From the NCBI GenBank assembly GCA_024680055.1, contig JAILCP010000023.1:1-40785 (forward strand): 40,785 nucleotides of DNA. The letters are read 5' to 3'. This DNA is from Lachnospiraceae bacterium (GTDB lineage Bacteria; Bacillota; Clostridia; Lachnospirales; Lachnospiraceae). The notes under the pieces were generated by a model. It saw only the letters and a list, made by a program, of their open reading frames with translations, ran no database searches and had not been told where the DNA came from. Below, one piece after another: positions 14,896-23,668 of the stretch (position 1 is its first letter; each line of letters begins with the position of its first letter). Made by a program: the position numbers and the translations under genes.

Positions 14896-17166
14896 ATGGC
14901 AAATAAAATGTTTAAGCAAGGGGACCTTATATGCAAAAAGGGCGAACGTATTAAAGAACTTGGTCTCATTGTGCAGGGAAGTGTTATTTTAAAATACAAT
15001 AGTTTTCAGTGTACGCTGGAAAAGGGACATATTATTGGCATTGCAGGTTGTAATATTACAACCCAGGAATGCGAATATATTGCAAAAGAAAATACGGTGA
15101 TCATGAGCTTTGAATATCGTAATGCCGGAGATTTTATGACCATCTTTAAAAGCGGTGAATATGGAAATGTGTTTATTTTAGCAGCATTGAAGCAGAGTGC
15201 TCAGATTTTGGGAGAGTACGAAAGACTGAAGGTGACTGCGAAAAAGTTGTATCAGATTTCCGTGGAAGCGTACAGAGATTACAAGTTTTTGTGTAACAAA
15301 TACCAGCTTGCAGAATATGAATTAAGTCGTATGGACTATTTGTCCGCGGTGGACAATGAAAATGCCATCCCGATCTGGAAGGAAGAATACTATAAAAAAC
15401 TGGTTCATTTTGGGTTGAAGGAGTTGAAAGAACTTTTTACCTGTAATGAGCTTTGCATAGGTACCATTGAAATGGCCGGCGAATTTCTTATGGAGATGAT
15501 TAAGAAAGCAGATGAGTATCTGGGTTATATTGAAAAGAGCCGACCGATTCTTTTAAATGAAAAGAAGAACGATATGTTCCAGCTGATGTTCGACCTGGAG
15601 AGCCGTGTATCTTTTATCAGCAAGGATAAAAGTGAAATGGAAAAATGGATGGGTCGTTTGATCTCTTTTATAGAAGAAAGTCATATTTATGAGGAGCAGC
15701 TGAAAGAGGAACGAATTTCAGAATATAAGAACTTTGATTTCGCTCAGGCAGCAGAGAATTACGTGCCAGAGGAGGAAGACGAGGAAGAGTACGAGGAGGG
15801 CGAACAGGAAACCTGTCTTGTACAAATCTTAAAATTTGCAGAGTACGAGGAGGAAGATATTCGGGAGTTTGAAGAGAAACTTCAGGAATTTTCCGACCTT
15901 CCCGATAAAAATGCCACTGACGGTGACGCAAGGGTTTTGCGTAAGTGGCTCAGTGGAAAATATTATGAAATATACAAGAGTGTACTGAAAAAGGCCCTGG
16001 AGAGCGGGGGTGCAGATGAAATCATCAGTATGTTTTTGAATTTTGGCTTCATGGATGTAAATTATCTTGGCGGAGGAGAAATGGCCGAGGAGTTGTTGGA
16101 TTTGTTGGATGAAATTTCCATGTGCAATACGGATAAGGTTTATACCTTCTATGAATGGTTAAAGACCATTTATCTTGGAGAAAATGAGCCTTGCATCAAT
16201 GAACTTGATATGGATTACAAGAAACATATCAAAGAAGCTGTTCGTCAGGGAGATATTCCTTCCGATAAGGAAAAAGCATACTTAAATGACAATTGGAAAA
16301 AAGTGGAATTTGAGTTGGATAACCTTTTTGTGTCCGGTGGAAAAGTCACCTGTGGACATATTACCACCTTCTGTCCAATTCTTGGAGAGGATGATGTGAT
16401 CGGTAATCCGGGGAATATGCTGGTGACAGCTTTGAAAATCAAAGAAGCTTTAACTATGGTAAAGAATATAGATTTTGGAATATTTTACCGAGAAGTCATG
16501 TTTTCGGATAAAGAGAGAGGCATTGGAGGAGAATACTTAAATGTGGAAGTGATGCCGAAGTTTATTCTTTTACCGAATGCAGGAAGCAAGGGTATGATGT
16601 GGCAGGTAACAGAAGGAGTGCGTAACAGTACCGCTTCCAGATTCCTTTTACCAATCCTTTGCAGTGGCAACCTCAATGATATTATGATTGAAAACTGTGG
16701 CAGATATCGATGGGAAATGTGCCGTAAGATTCAGGGTGCCCGTTGGAATGACGTGACCACGCCGTCACTGACCAGTGAGTACAGCGATTATCTGCAGTAT
16801 TATAGAAAGAATTACGAGCTTTCCGCAGATGCCAAAGAAAAAGTTCGTAATGCAATTAAGAGAGCAAGAAACAGAAACAGAGAAGTGTTTGTGAAGGACT
16901 ATGAGAACTGGATCAAATTCGAAGCCAACGGAAGTTTCCGTCTGAATCGTGTGGCAAGACGTATTCTTTTTGAATATTGTCCGTTTGGCGTGGATTACAG
17001 AGAAAATCTAAAAGAAAATCCAATGTATCAGGAGTCCATCAGCAAATTTAACATGCAGAATCAGAAGAAGGTTAAAAAGATCAACGCTATTTATAAGCGC
17101 TACGAAGAAGCCGGCGGTACCATAACCGATGAAATGAATCAAAATTTGGAATATTATAATTTGTAA
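14896..17166 (+). CDS. Unknown 756-residue protein with cyclic-nucleotide-binding-like N-terminus
   Basis: Residues 1-100 look like a CRP-type sensory jelly roll: FKQGDLICKKGERIKELGLIVQGSV, then LEKGHIIGIAGC. The remaining 650 residues are not recognised. They are soluble and mostly helical, with a very acidic stretch (PEEEDEEEYEEGEQE, about 290-305), a region around 480-650 with aromatic and glycine-rich motifs (GKVTCGHITTFCPILGEDD, LLPNAGSKGMMWQVTEGVRN) and a basic C-terminal part (RNAIKRARNRNREVF). There is no helix-turn-helix after the sensory domain, so it is not a normal CRP-type regulator. Start is uncertain: the ATG at 14896 directly abuts AGGAG, and the ATG at 14908 has better spacing. 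Gap to the next gene is 11 nt. Confidence 0.75.
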   Translation: MANKMFKQGDLICKKGERIKELGLIVQGSVILKYNSFQCTLEKGHIIGIAGCNITTQECEYIAKENTVIMSFEYRNAGDFMTIFKSGEYGNVFILAALKQSAQILGEYERLKVTAKKLYQISVEAYRDYKFLCNKYQLAEYELSRMDYLSAVDNENAIPIWKEEYYKKLVHFGLKELKELFTCNELCIGTIEMAGEFLMEMIKKADEYLGYIEKSRPILLNEKKNDMFQLMFDLESRVSFISKDKSEMEKWMGRLISFIEESHIYEEQLKEERISEYKNFDFAQAAENYVPEEEDEEEYEEGEQETCLVQILKFAEYEEEDIREFEEKLQEFSDLPDKNATDGDARVLRKWLSGKYYEIYKSVLKKALESGGADEIISMFLNFGFMDVNYLGGGEMAEELLDLLDEISMCNTDKVYTFYEWLKTIYLGENEPCINELDMDYKKHIKEAVRQGDIPSDKEKAYLNDNWKKVEFELDNLFVSGGKVTCGHITTFCPILGEDDVIGNPGNMLVTALKIKEALTMVKNIDFGIFYREVMFSDKERGIGGEYLNVEVMPKFILLPNAGSKGMMWQVTEGVRNSTASRFLLPILCSGNLNDIMIENCGRYRWEMCRKIQGARWNDVTTPSLTSEYSDYLQYYRKNYELSADAKEKVRNAIKRARNRNREVFVKDYENWIKFEANGSFRLNRVARRILFEYCPFGVDYRENLKENPMYQESISKFNMQNQKKVKKINAIYKRYEEAGGTITDEMNQNLEYYNL

Positions 17167-17177
17167 TTGGAGATAGA

Positions 17178-18332
17178 ATGGGTAAGACATTTGAATTGGT
17201 GGCACCATGTCATTTTGGACTTGAGGCCGTATTAAAAAGAGAAATATATGACCTTGGGTACGAGATTTCTAAGGTGGAAGACGGAAGAGTGACCTTTATC
17301 GGAGATGAGGAGGCAATTGCAAGAGCCAATATTTACCTTCGAACCACAGAAAGGGTTTTGCTTCAGGTTGCAAGATTTCATGCAACCACATACGATGAAT
17401 TATTTGAAGGAATCAAAAAGATTTCCTGGGAAGATTATATTCCTAAGGACGGAAAGTTCTGGGTGACCAAGGCCACTTCCATCAAAAGCAAACTTTTTAG
17501 CCCAACAGATATACAATCCATTGTGAAAAAAGCCATGGTGGAACATTTGAAAACCATTTATCATGTGGACTGGTTTGAAGAAAGCGGAAACAGTTATCCG
17601 GTAAGAATCAACCTGATGAAGGATGAGGTTTTGGTAAGCCTTGATACTACAGGGGATTCCTTACACAAGCGAGGATATCGTCTGAAGACCTCCAAGGCAC
17701 CGATTACAGAAACACTGGCAGCAGCCTTGATTATGTTAACGCCATGGAGAGATGAAAGAATTCTGGTGGATCCTTTTTGCGGAAGTGGTACGTTTTTGAT
17801 CGAGGCAGCCATGATGGCAGCCCATATAGCTCCGGGATGCCACAGAGAATTTTTGTCTCAAAGCTGGGATAATCTTATTTCAAAGCAGACCTGGAAAGAC
17901 ACTTTTGAAGAGGCTTTGGATGAAATTGACACCGATATTGAAACCAATTTACAGGGGTATGATATTGACGGTGATGTGATAAAAGTTGCAAGAGAAAATG
18001 CAGAAAGAGCGGGAGTGGGTTCTTTGATTCATTTCCAGAGACGCCCGGTCAGTGAGTTGCATCATCCAAAGAAATATGGATTTTTAATTTCCAATCCGCC
18101 TTATGGAGAGCGTATTGCGGAAAAAGAGGAATTGCCTGAACTTTATAAAGAATTGGGACAGGGAATCAAAGGCCTTGATGACTGGTCGGCCTATATTATT
18201 ACCGCCTATGAAGATGCGGCAAAACACATGGGTATGAAGCCCACAAAAACAAGAAAAATATACAACGGCATGATGAAGACGGACTTTTTGCAGTTTATCG
18301 GTCCAAAACCACCGCGCCGTGAAGGGAAATAG
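17178..18332 (+). CDS. ypsC: THUMP-domain 23S rRNA guanine-N2 methyltransferase (RlmL/YpsC type)
   Basis: 384 residues, RBS GGAG 5 nt before ATG. An N-terminal ferredoxin-like plus THUMP RNA-binding region (ELVAPCHFGLEAVLKREIYDLGY, to about 160) is followed by a Rossmann methyltransferase with DPFCGSGTFLIEAA (SAM-binding, about 200) and the catalytic SNPPYGER motif. Corresponds to the N-terminal half of E. coli RlmKL, which methylates G2445 of 23S rRNA; the second (RlmK) half is absent, as usual in Firmicutes. Confidence 0.93.
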   Translation: MGKTFELVAPCHFGLEAVLKREIYDLGYEISKVEDGRVTFIGDEEAIARANIYLRTTERVLLQVARFHATTYDELFEGIKKISWEDYIPKDGKFWVTKATSIKSKLFSPTDIQSIVKKAMVEHLKTIYHVDWFEESGNSYPVRINLMKDEVLVSLDTTGDSLHKRGYRLKTSKAPITETLAAALIMLTPWRDERILVDPFCGSGTFLIEAAMMAAHIAPGCHREFLSQSWDNLISKQTWKDTFEEALDEIDTDIETNLQGYDIDGDVIKVARENAERAGVGSLIHFQRRPVSELHHPKKYGFLISNPPYGERIAEKEELPELYKELGQGIKGLDDWSAYIITAYEDAAKHMGMKPTKTRKIYNGMMKTDFLQFIGPKPPRREGK

Positions 18333-18338
18333 ATTTTA

Positions 18339-20048
18339 ATGAAGTATCAAAAACGATTTGCAATGTTGATGGTGCTTTTGGTTTTGACGGCCTTTTACAA
18401 GTTTCAAGCCGGCGACGAAATGATGGAAGAAGTGGAAGAATTTCGTGGGGCCAACATAAAAAAGGACGTTTTTAACCCAATGATTGCCACCAGTGTAAAT
18501 TCCAAGCTTTTGACCGTGAATTTAAACGATCAGGAGTACACCAATCAGCAGTCAGATGTATACATGAGTGAACAATTGAATATTATGGTTCCAAAGGAGA
18601 TTCTGGTGGACGGATTGGATTGTTCTGCCAGAGTGTATAAAACTTCCGAAAAGGGAAAGGACATCCTTTTGATTTTACAGGGTGACAATAAGATTTCCAT
18701 GGATGTGGACGGAAAAACCATGAAGGTCAACGGCGAGAAAAAGAAGATCACGGAATCTGCCCACAGTGAAAAAGGTACCGTGTTTGTTCCGCTGCAGGTG
18801 TTGCAGGAGGAATTGAATTTTAAGCTGGACTGGGATTTGGAAAACAACGAAGCTACGGCAAAGACCAAGAAGAATACCAAGGTGGTGCCAACGACTTTTG
18901 ATTTACGGGAATACGGTCGTATGACCGAGGTAAAAGACCAGGGAGATTACGGAACCTGTTGGGCATTTGCCTCGTTAAGTGCGCTGGAATCTTCCCTTTT
19001 ACCAAAAGAGTATGACAGTTTTTCTGTGGATCACATGAGCAGAAGAAACAGTTTTTCATCTGACCTGACCGTGGCGGGAGAATATACCATGGGAATGGCC
19101 TATTTAACATCCTGGCAGGGACCTGTGTGGGAAAAAGACGATCCATACGGGGATCATAAGTCGCCGGAAGGTTTGGCGGCGGTAAAACATGTTCAGGAGA
19201 TTCAACTTTCGGAATCAGGGGATGCAGAGGAGATCAAGGAAGCCGTATTTAAGTACGGAGCGGCTCAGACCTCCTTGTATTTTGCTGCAAAAAATTCCAT
19301 TTATTTTGACGAAACAAACAGTGCTTATTATTATAACGGTGTTGCTCCGGTGAACCATGATGTGGTGATTATCGGATGGGACGATAACTACAAAAAGGAA
19401 AACTTCTATGTTCAGCCTCAGAATGATGGAGCGTTTATTTGCCAGAACAGCTGGGGTAAAGGTTTTGGCGAAAACGGAATTTTCTATGTGTCCTATGAGG
19501 ATGCCAATATCGGTTCCCATATTATTAACTATACCGGCATTGAAGAACCGGATAATTATCAGCACATTTATCAGTCCGACCTTTGCGGATGGGGCGGAAG
19601 ACTTGGATACAACAAGGACAGCCTCTATGCGGCCAATGTGTTTACACCGGGAGAAGATGAAGTGGTGGAGGCAGCAGGCTTTTATGCGACAGGGAAAAAC
19701 ACATCTTATGAGTTGTATGTGGTTCCTTTATTTGACGGAGTGAGCAGCTTAAATGAAGGCTATCTTGTGGCTCAGGGCAGTAAAAAGAAAGCGGGATTTT
19801 ACACCGTGAAGTTTGATTCCGGTATTCAGGTGACAAAGGGTCGTAAATTCGCCGTGGTACTTAAGATTACAACCCCGGATTCACAACGTCCTTTGGCGGT
19901 GGAATACGATCGAGCCGGCAGCAATGTGAAAGTGGATTTAACGGATGGTGAATCCTATATCAGTGCCAGCGGAAACCACTGGAAAAGCGCAGAAGAAACC
20001 CAGAACTGCAATATATGCTTAAAGGCATATACCAACAATAAAGAGTAA
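18339..20048 (+). CDS. Secreted papain-like cysteine protease with stalk and lectin-like domain
   Basis: 569 residues. Residues 1-25 form a signal peptide or membrane anchor (FAMLMVLLVLTAFYKF). Residues about 45-170 resemble a copper-amine-oxidase N-terminal-like (cell-surface) domain: DGKTMKVNGEKKKIT, TVFVPLQVLQEELNF. Residues 185-395 are a C1 papain-type peptidase: oxyanion glutamine and C207 in DQGDYGTCWAFAS, the histidine near 340 in VNHDVVIIGWDD, and the asparagine near 370 in CQNSWGKGFG. The C-terminal 170 residues match the lectin-like beta domain found after clostridial C1 peptidases (AAGFYATGKNTSYELYVV). Probable cell-surface protease; gap of 6 nt from the previous gene and 14 nt to the amidase. 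Confidence 0.9.
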   Translation: MKYQKRFAMLMVLLVLTAFYKFQAGDEMMEEVEEFRGANIKKDVFNPMIATSVNSKLLTVNLNDQEYTNQQSDVYMSEQLNIMVPKEILVDGLDCSARVYKTSEKGKDILLILQGDNKISMDVDGKTMKVNGEKKKITESAHSEKGTVFVPLQVLQEELNFKLDWDLENNEATAKTKKNTKVVPTTFDLREYGRMTEVKDQGDYGTCWAFASLSALESSLLPKEYDSFSVDHMSRRNSFSSDLTVAGEYTMGMAYLTSWQGPVWEKDDPYGDHKSPEGLAAVKHVQEIQLSESGDAEEIKEAVFKYGAAQTSLYFAAKNSIYFDETNSAYYYNGVAPVNHDVVIIGWDDNYKKENFYVQPQNDGAFICQNSWGKGFGENGIFYVSYEDANIGSHIINYTGIEEPDNYQHIYQSDLCGWGGRLGYNKDSLYAANVFTPGEDEVVEAAGFYATGKNTSYELYVVPLFDGVSSLNEGYLVAQGSKKKAGFYTVKFDSGIQVTKGRKFAVVLKITTPDSQRPLAVEYDRAGSNVKVDLTDGESYISASGNHWKSAEETQNCNICLKAYTNNKE

Positions 20049-20062
20049 TAGGAGTAACAACA

Positions 20063-21133
20063 ATGGAAGACAGAATAATGAGGAAAAGTATGTTTTATAT
20101 GCTATTGGCCAGTATTGCCATTAGCTGTTCTTTGTTATATCTTCCTCAATTTACCGTAAAAGCAAATGCGTTGATTTCCCAATATAAGTCCATGCGGGAA
20201 GAGGCGCGTAAAAGAGAGGAAATGTCTGCGTTGGACCTTTTACGTTATCATGAACAAAAAATCAACGAAGAAGAGAAGCGAAGCCTGAAAGATGCCATTC
20301 GTATCTACATGGTAGAAGGCCTTAAATCCGAGGATGTAAAGATGGAAGTGGACTATTACAAACACACCATCAAACTGTTATTCCCGGATACAAAAGAGGA
20401 TATTCTGGATAAGTACCCGATTGTAGGAAGCACCGACCATATTGATGATATGAAGGTAACAGCATCCGGGGAAGGTTTGCACGTGGAATTAAAAACCGAT
20501 CAGTTGGTGGAACCGGTGGTGGAGAAACAGGATCATTATTGTTATGTTCGACTGAAAGATCCACACGACCTTTACGATAAAATCATTGTTGTGGATGCGG
20601 GACATGGTGGTAAAATGCCGGGTACCGTAAGCGGCGGCGTAACGGAAAAGGCCATTAACCTTGAGATTGTCAGAGCCTTAAAGCCGTATATGGACGCAGA
20701 AAAAGAGGTAAAAGTATACTATACCAGATTAAGTGACAAACACGTTGAACTGGAAGATCGTGCAAAGCTTGCCAATGAGTTGAAGGCGGATCTGTTTATG
20801 AGCATTCACCAGAATGCGGTGGGCTATAAGTTTAATAACGTAAAAGGAACCCAGGTGCTTTATTCTCAGTCGGATAAAACCAAAAAGAGCAGAACCTTTG
20901 CCAAGATTTTGCTGGAAAATATAACAAGAGAAGTAAAAAGCGAAAATAAGGGCTTAATACCGGGAGATGATATTTATATCATAAGAACGGCAAAAATGCC
21001 GGTGGCTCTTGTGGAAGTGGGCTTTGTTACCAATAAAGAAGAACAGGAAAAACTGTTGTCTGCCAAGTATCAGGATCAGGTGGCAAAAGTGCTGCACGAT
21101 TCCATTATGCAGGCGTTAAAGGAAGGACTATAA
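20063..21133 (+). CDS. N-acetylmuramoyl-L-alanine amidase (Amidase_3), membrane-anchored
   Basis: 356 residues, RBS AGGAG. The N-terminal hydrophobic segment (MFYMLLASIAISCSLLYL) is a signal or anchor, followed by a charged region (about 35-85) and an extracellular beta domain (about 90-170). The Amidase_3 catalytic domain spans 172-356: zinc ligands H in VDAGHGG, E in VTEKAINLE and H in MSIHQNA, with the catalytic glutamate in ALVEVGFVTN. Cleaves the glycan-peptide bond of peptidoglycan; likely in cell separation, given the family. Confidence 0.94.
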   Translation: MEDRIMRKSMFYMLLASIAISCSLLYLPQFTVKANALISQYKSMREEARKREEMSALDLLRYHEQKINEEEKRSLKDAIRIYMVEGLKSEDVKMEVDYYKHTIKLLFPDTKEDILDKYPIVGSTDHIDDMKVTASGEGLHVELKTDQLVEPVVEKQDHYCYVRLKDPHDLYDKIIVVDAGHGGKMPGTVSGGVTEKAINLEIVRALKPYMDAEKEVKVYYTRLSDKHVELEDRAKLANELKADLFMSIHQNAVGYKFNNVKGTQVLYSQSDKTKKSRTFAKILLENITREVKSENKGLIPGDDIYIIRTAKMPVALVEVGFVTNKEEQEKLLSAKYQDQVAKVLHDSIMQALKEGL

Positions 21134-21134
21134 C

Positions 21135-21749
21135 ATGAAAATTATATTTGCAACAGGAAATAAAAACAAAATGGTGGAAGTAAGAGCCATTTTATCCGGA
21201 ATTTCAGAGGACATTGTCTCTATGAAAGAGGCGGGAATTGATGTGGACATTGTGGAAGACGGAACCACGTTTGAAGAAAATGCCATGATAAAAGCAAAGG
21301 CCATCGCAAAAATTGCAAAGGATGCCATTGTTTTGGCCGATGATTCCGGTTTGGAAGTGGATTATATCAATAAGGAGCCGGGAATCTATTCTTCCAGATA
21401 CATGGGGGAAGACACCCCGTATTCTGTGAAAAATCAGGCCATTATCGACCGTTTAAAAGATGCCAAGGAACAGCAGCGTACTGCCAGATTCGTGTGCGCA
21501 ATCGCCGCTGTAGTGCCTCAAAAAGACGGTTCTTCAAAGGAACATGTGGTTCGTGGTACCTTTGAGGGTCTCATTGCCCATGAACCGGCAGGAGAAAATG
21601 GTTTTGGCTACGATCCTATTTTTTATGTGCCGGAGTATCAGTGTACTTCCTCGGAAATGACACCGGAGCAGAAAAACAACATGAGTCATAGAGGAAAGGC
21701 ACTTCGTATGATGAAGGAAATTCTGGAAAAAGAGAAGGCTTTAGATTAA
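21135..21749 (+). CDS. rdgB: XTP/dITP diphosphatase (RdgB/HAM1)
   Basis: 204 residues; the ATG is one base after the amidase stop codon. Hydrolyses non-canonical purine triphosphates to keep them out of DNA and RNA. Family motifs: IIFATGNKNKMVEVRAIL, LADDSGLEVDYI, GIYSSRYMGED, GENGFGYDPIFYVPE and NNMSHRGKAL. Full length. Confidence 0.97.
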   Translation: MKIIFATGNKNKMVEVRAILSGISEDIVSMKEAGIDVDIVEDGTTFEENAMIKAKAIAKIAKDAIVLADDSGLEVDYINKEPGIYSSRYMGEDTPYSVKNQAIIDRLKDAKEQQRTARFVCAIAAVVPQKDGSSKEHVVRGTFEGLIAHEPAGENGFGYDPIFYVPEYQCTSSEMTPEQKNNMSHRGKALRMMKEILEKEKALD

Positions 21750-21752
21750 TTT

Positions 21753-22238
21753 ATGAGATATTTGATTGTAAGTGACAGCCATGGATGGCATAAATATTTA
21801 GATCAGGTTATTTTTTCGGTGGGGCATATTGACGGTATGTTCCACTTGGGAGATGTACAGGATCGGGAGACGGACATTGAAGCAGAAATCGATTGTCCCC
21901 TTCATATCATTGCAGGTAATAATGATTTTGGGTTCACCTTGTCTGATGAAAAAATAGTGTTTCTTGGATCCCATAGGATATTTATGACTCATGGACATGC
22001 CTATGGTGTACACTACGATTATCGGAGACTGAAAATGGAGGCTGGAAAGAGGAAGTGCGATGTGGTTATGTTTGGCCATACCCATGTGCCTTATCTGGCG
22101 GAAGAAGACGGCATTACCTTAGTGAATCCCGGCAGCATTTCCCTGCCTCGTCAACCGGGGAGAGAGCCGACTTACATGATTATGGAAATGGACAATCAGG
22201 GGAAATTGACCTTTCAATTGCACAAGATAATTGTCTGA
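21753..22238 (+). CDS. YfcE/MJ0936-type metallophosphoesterase
   Basis: 161 residues with the complete two-metal phosphoesterase signature: SDSHG (residue 7 on), HLGDVQD, GNND, THGH, FGHTH and NPGS. Family members are small phosphodiesterases of uncertain natural substrate. Starts 3 nt after rdgB, a pairing common in Clostridia, and probably translationally coupled because no strong RBS is visible. Confidence 0.94.
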   Translation: MRYLIVSDSHGWHKYLDQVIFSVGHIDGMFHLGDVQDRETDIEAEIDCPLHIIAGNNDFGFTLSDEKIVFLGSHRIFMTHGHAYGVHYDYRRLKMEAGKRKCDVVMFGHTHVPYLAEEDGITLVNPGSISLPRQPGREPTYMIMEMDNQGKLTFQLHKIIV

Positions 22239-22282
22239 ATATTGCCTTTTGAAAATAAAATTGATGAAATTCAAAAAACATG

Positions 22283-22311
22283 TTGACAAAACCCATTGCC
22301 TGACCTATAAT
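22283..22311 (+). promoter_or_regulatory. Strong promoter of the tRNA operon
   Basis: Consensus -35 TTGACA (22283-22288), 17-bp spacer, consensus -10 TATAAT (22306-22311), 45 bp upstream of the first tRNA. Confidence 0.92.
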
Positions 22312-22356
22312 AAATCTTGCGTCACGGAGATGAGACAAAGTGATGCGAAGCAAGAA

Positions 22357-22431
22357 CGGGGTGTGGCTCAGCTTGGCTAGAGCGCCTGGTTTGGGACCAG
22401 GAGGTCGCAGGTTCGAATCCTGTCACCCCGA
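22357..22431 (+). tRNA. tRNA-Pro (TGG)
   Basis: Cloverleaf with acceptor CGGGGTG/CACCCCG, anticodon arm CCTGG-TTTGGGA-CCAGG giving TGG, and GGTTCGAATCC T-arm. CCA is not encoded. Confidence 0.96.
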
Positions 22432-22444
22432 CTTCTTTTATCTT

Positions 22445-22515
22445 GCGGGTGTAGTTCAATGGTAGAACACCAGCCTTCCAAGCTGGATACGTGGGTTCGA
22501 TTCCCATCACCCGCT
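22445..22515 (+). tRNA. tRNA-Gly (TCC)
   Basis: Acceptor GCGGGTG/CACCCGC, anticodon arm CCAGC-CTTCCAA-GCTGG giving TCC, T-loop TTCGATT. CCA is not encoded. Confidence 0.96.
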
Positions 22516-22518
22516 TAC

Positions 22519-22592
<74 letters not shown>

Positions 22593-22653
22593 TTTTTTTA
22601 TTTAACGGAAAGTCTGTTGAATAGAAGAGACGATTTGTCAACCAAATGGATAT

Positions 22654-22728
<75 letters not shown>

Positions 22729-22771
22729 CTTGGACTTGTCCGGATTTGCGGAATACAGCGTTGAAGAATGA

Positions 22772-22843
22772 TGGGCTATCGCCAAGCGGTAAGGCACAGG
22801 ACTTTGACTCCTGCATTCACCAGTTCGAATCTGGTTAGCCCAG
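22772..22843 (+). tRNA. tRNA-Gln (TTG)
   Basis: Acceptor TGGGCTA/TAGCCCA with the U1-A72 pair typical of tRNA-Gln, anticodon arm CAGGA-CTTTGAC-TCCTG giving TTG. Confidence 0.95.
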
Positions 22844-22866
22844 TTTATCGTAGGAAACTACGAGAT

Positions 22867-22939
22867 GGGATATTAGCTCAGGTGGTAGAGCACTTGACTT
22901 TTAATCAAGTTGTCCGGGGTTCGAATCCCCGATGTCTCA
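22867..22939 (+). tRNA. tRNA-Lys (TTT)
   Basis: Acceptor GGGATAT/ATGTCTC, anticodon arm CTTGA-CTTTTAA-TCAAG giving TTT. Last tRNA of the operon. Confidence 0.95.
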
Positions 22940-22944
22940 TTGAA

Positions 22945-22974
22945 AAACCTTGATTTTTAATCAAGGTTTTTTTT
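22945..22974 (+). terminator. Terminator of the tRNA operon
   Basis: AAACCTTGATT pairs with AATCAAGGTTT around a 3-nt loop and runs into T residues. Its core CTTGATTTTTAATCAAG (22949-22965) differs at one of 17 positions from the tRNA-Lys anticodon arm 56 nt upstream. Confidence 0.92.
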
Positions 22975-23009
22975 ATATAATTTATTGGATTTTATTTTGG
23001 AGGATACCC

Positions 23010-23657
23010 ATGTTAAGAGATGTTTCCATGGATGCAATTTCAGACGGAAATTTATATACTGCAAATGATATGGTGAAATTAGGATGTAACGACTGCAAGG
23101 GATGTTCGGACTGTTGCAGGGACATGGGAGAGTCCATTGTATTGGATCCCTACGACGTATTTCGTTTAACCAGCCACTTAAATCGCAGCTTTGAGAGTAT
23201 GATTGATAGAGAGTTGACTCTTGGGGTGGTAGACGGTTTGATTTTGCCTTCCATTCAAATGGACAATGAAAATGCCTGCTGCGCCTTTTTGGACGAAAAT
23301 GGGCGCTGTAGCGTGCATCAGGCACGCCCCGGCATATGCCGGCTGTTTCCCCTTGGAAGAATCTATGAAGAGAATGGATTTAAATACTTTTTACAGGTGG
23401 ATGAGTGCAGCGTTAAGAATCGAACCAAGGTCAAAATCAAAAAGTGGCTTGGGGAGAAGGACTACTATGGCTATGAGAAGTATATTTTATCCTGGCATGA
23501 GCTTTTGGTGAACTGTCGAGAATATGTGCAGACCCTGCAGGAACAGGAAAAGATAAAGGCAATTTCCATGAGACTCTTGACCGAATTTTATGTGAAAGGC
23601 TATGATAAAGGAGAAGACTTTTTTACCCAGTTTGAACAGCGAAAGAACAGGTTGTAG
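23010..23657 (+). CDS. YkgJ-type cysteine-cluster protein
   Basis: 215 residues from the ATG at 23010, which has GGAGG 7 nt upstream; the longer reading frame begins inside the tRNA terminator. The first cluster CNDCKGCSDCCRDMG (about 28-40) and second cluster CCAFLDENGRCSVHQARPGICRLFP (about 90-115, key residues C, C, C and C) fit the YkgJ/UPF0153 family, thought to bind zinc or an iron-sulfur cluster. Function is unknown. It is followed 11 nt later by a membrane-anchored protein. Confidence 0.88.
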   Translation: MLRDVSMDAISDGNLYTANDMVKLGCNDCKGCSDCCRDMGESIVLDPYDVFRLTSHLNRSFESMIDRELTLGVVDGLILPSIQMDNENACCAFLDENGRCSVHQARPGICRLFPLGRIYEENGFKYFLQVDECSVKNRTKVKIKKWLGEKDYYGYEKYILSWHELLVNCREYVQTLQEQEKIKAISMRLLTEFYVKGYDKGEDFFTQFEQRKNRL

Positions 23658-23668
23658 GAGGAAGCTTT

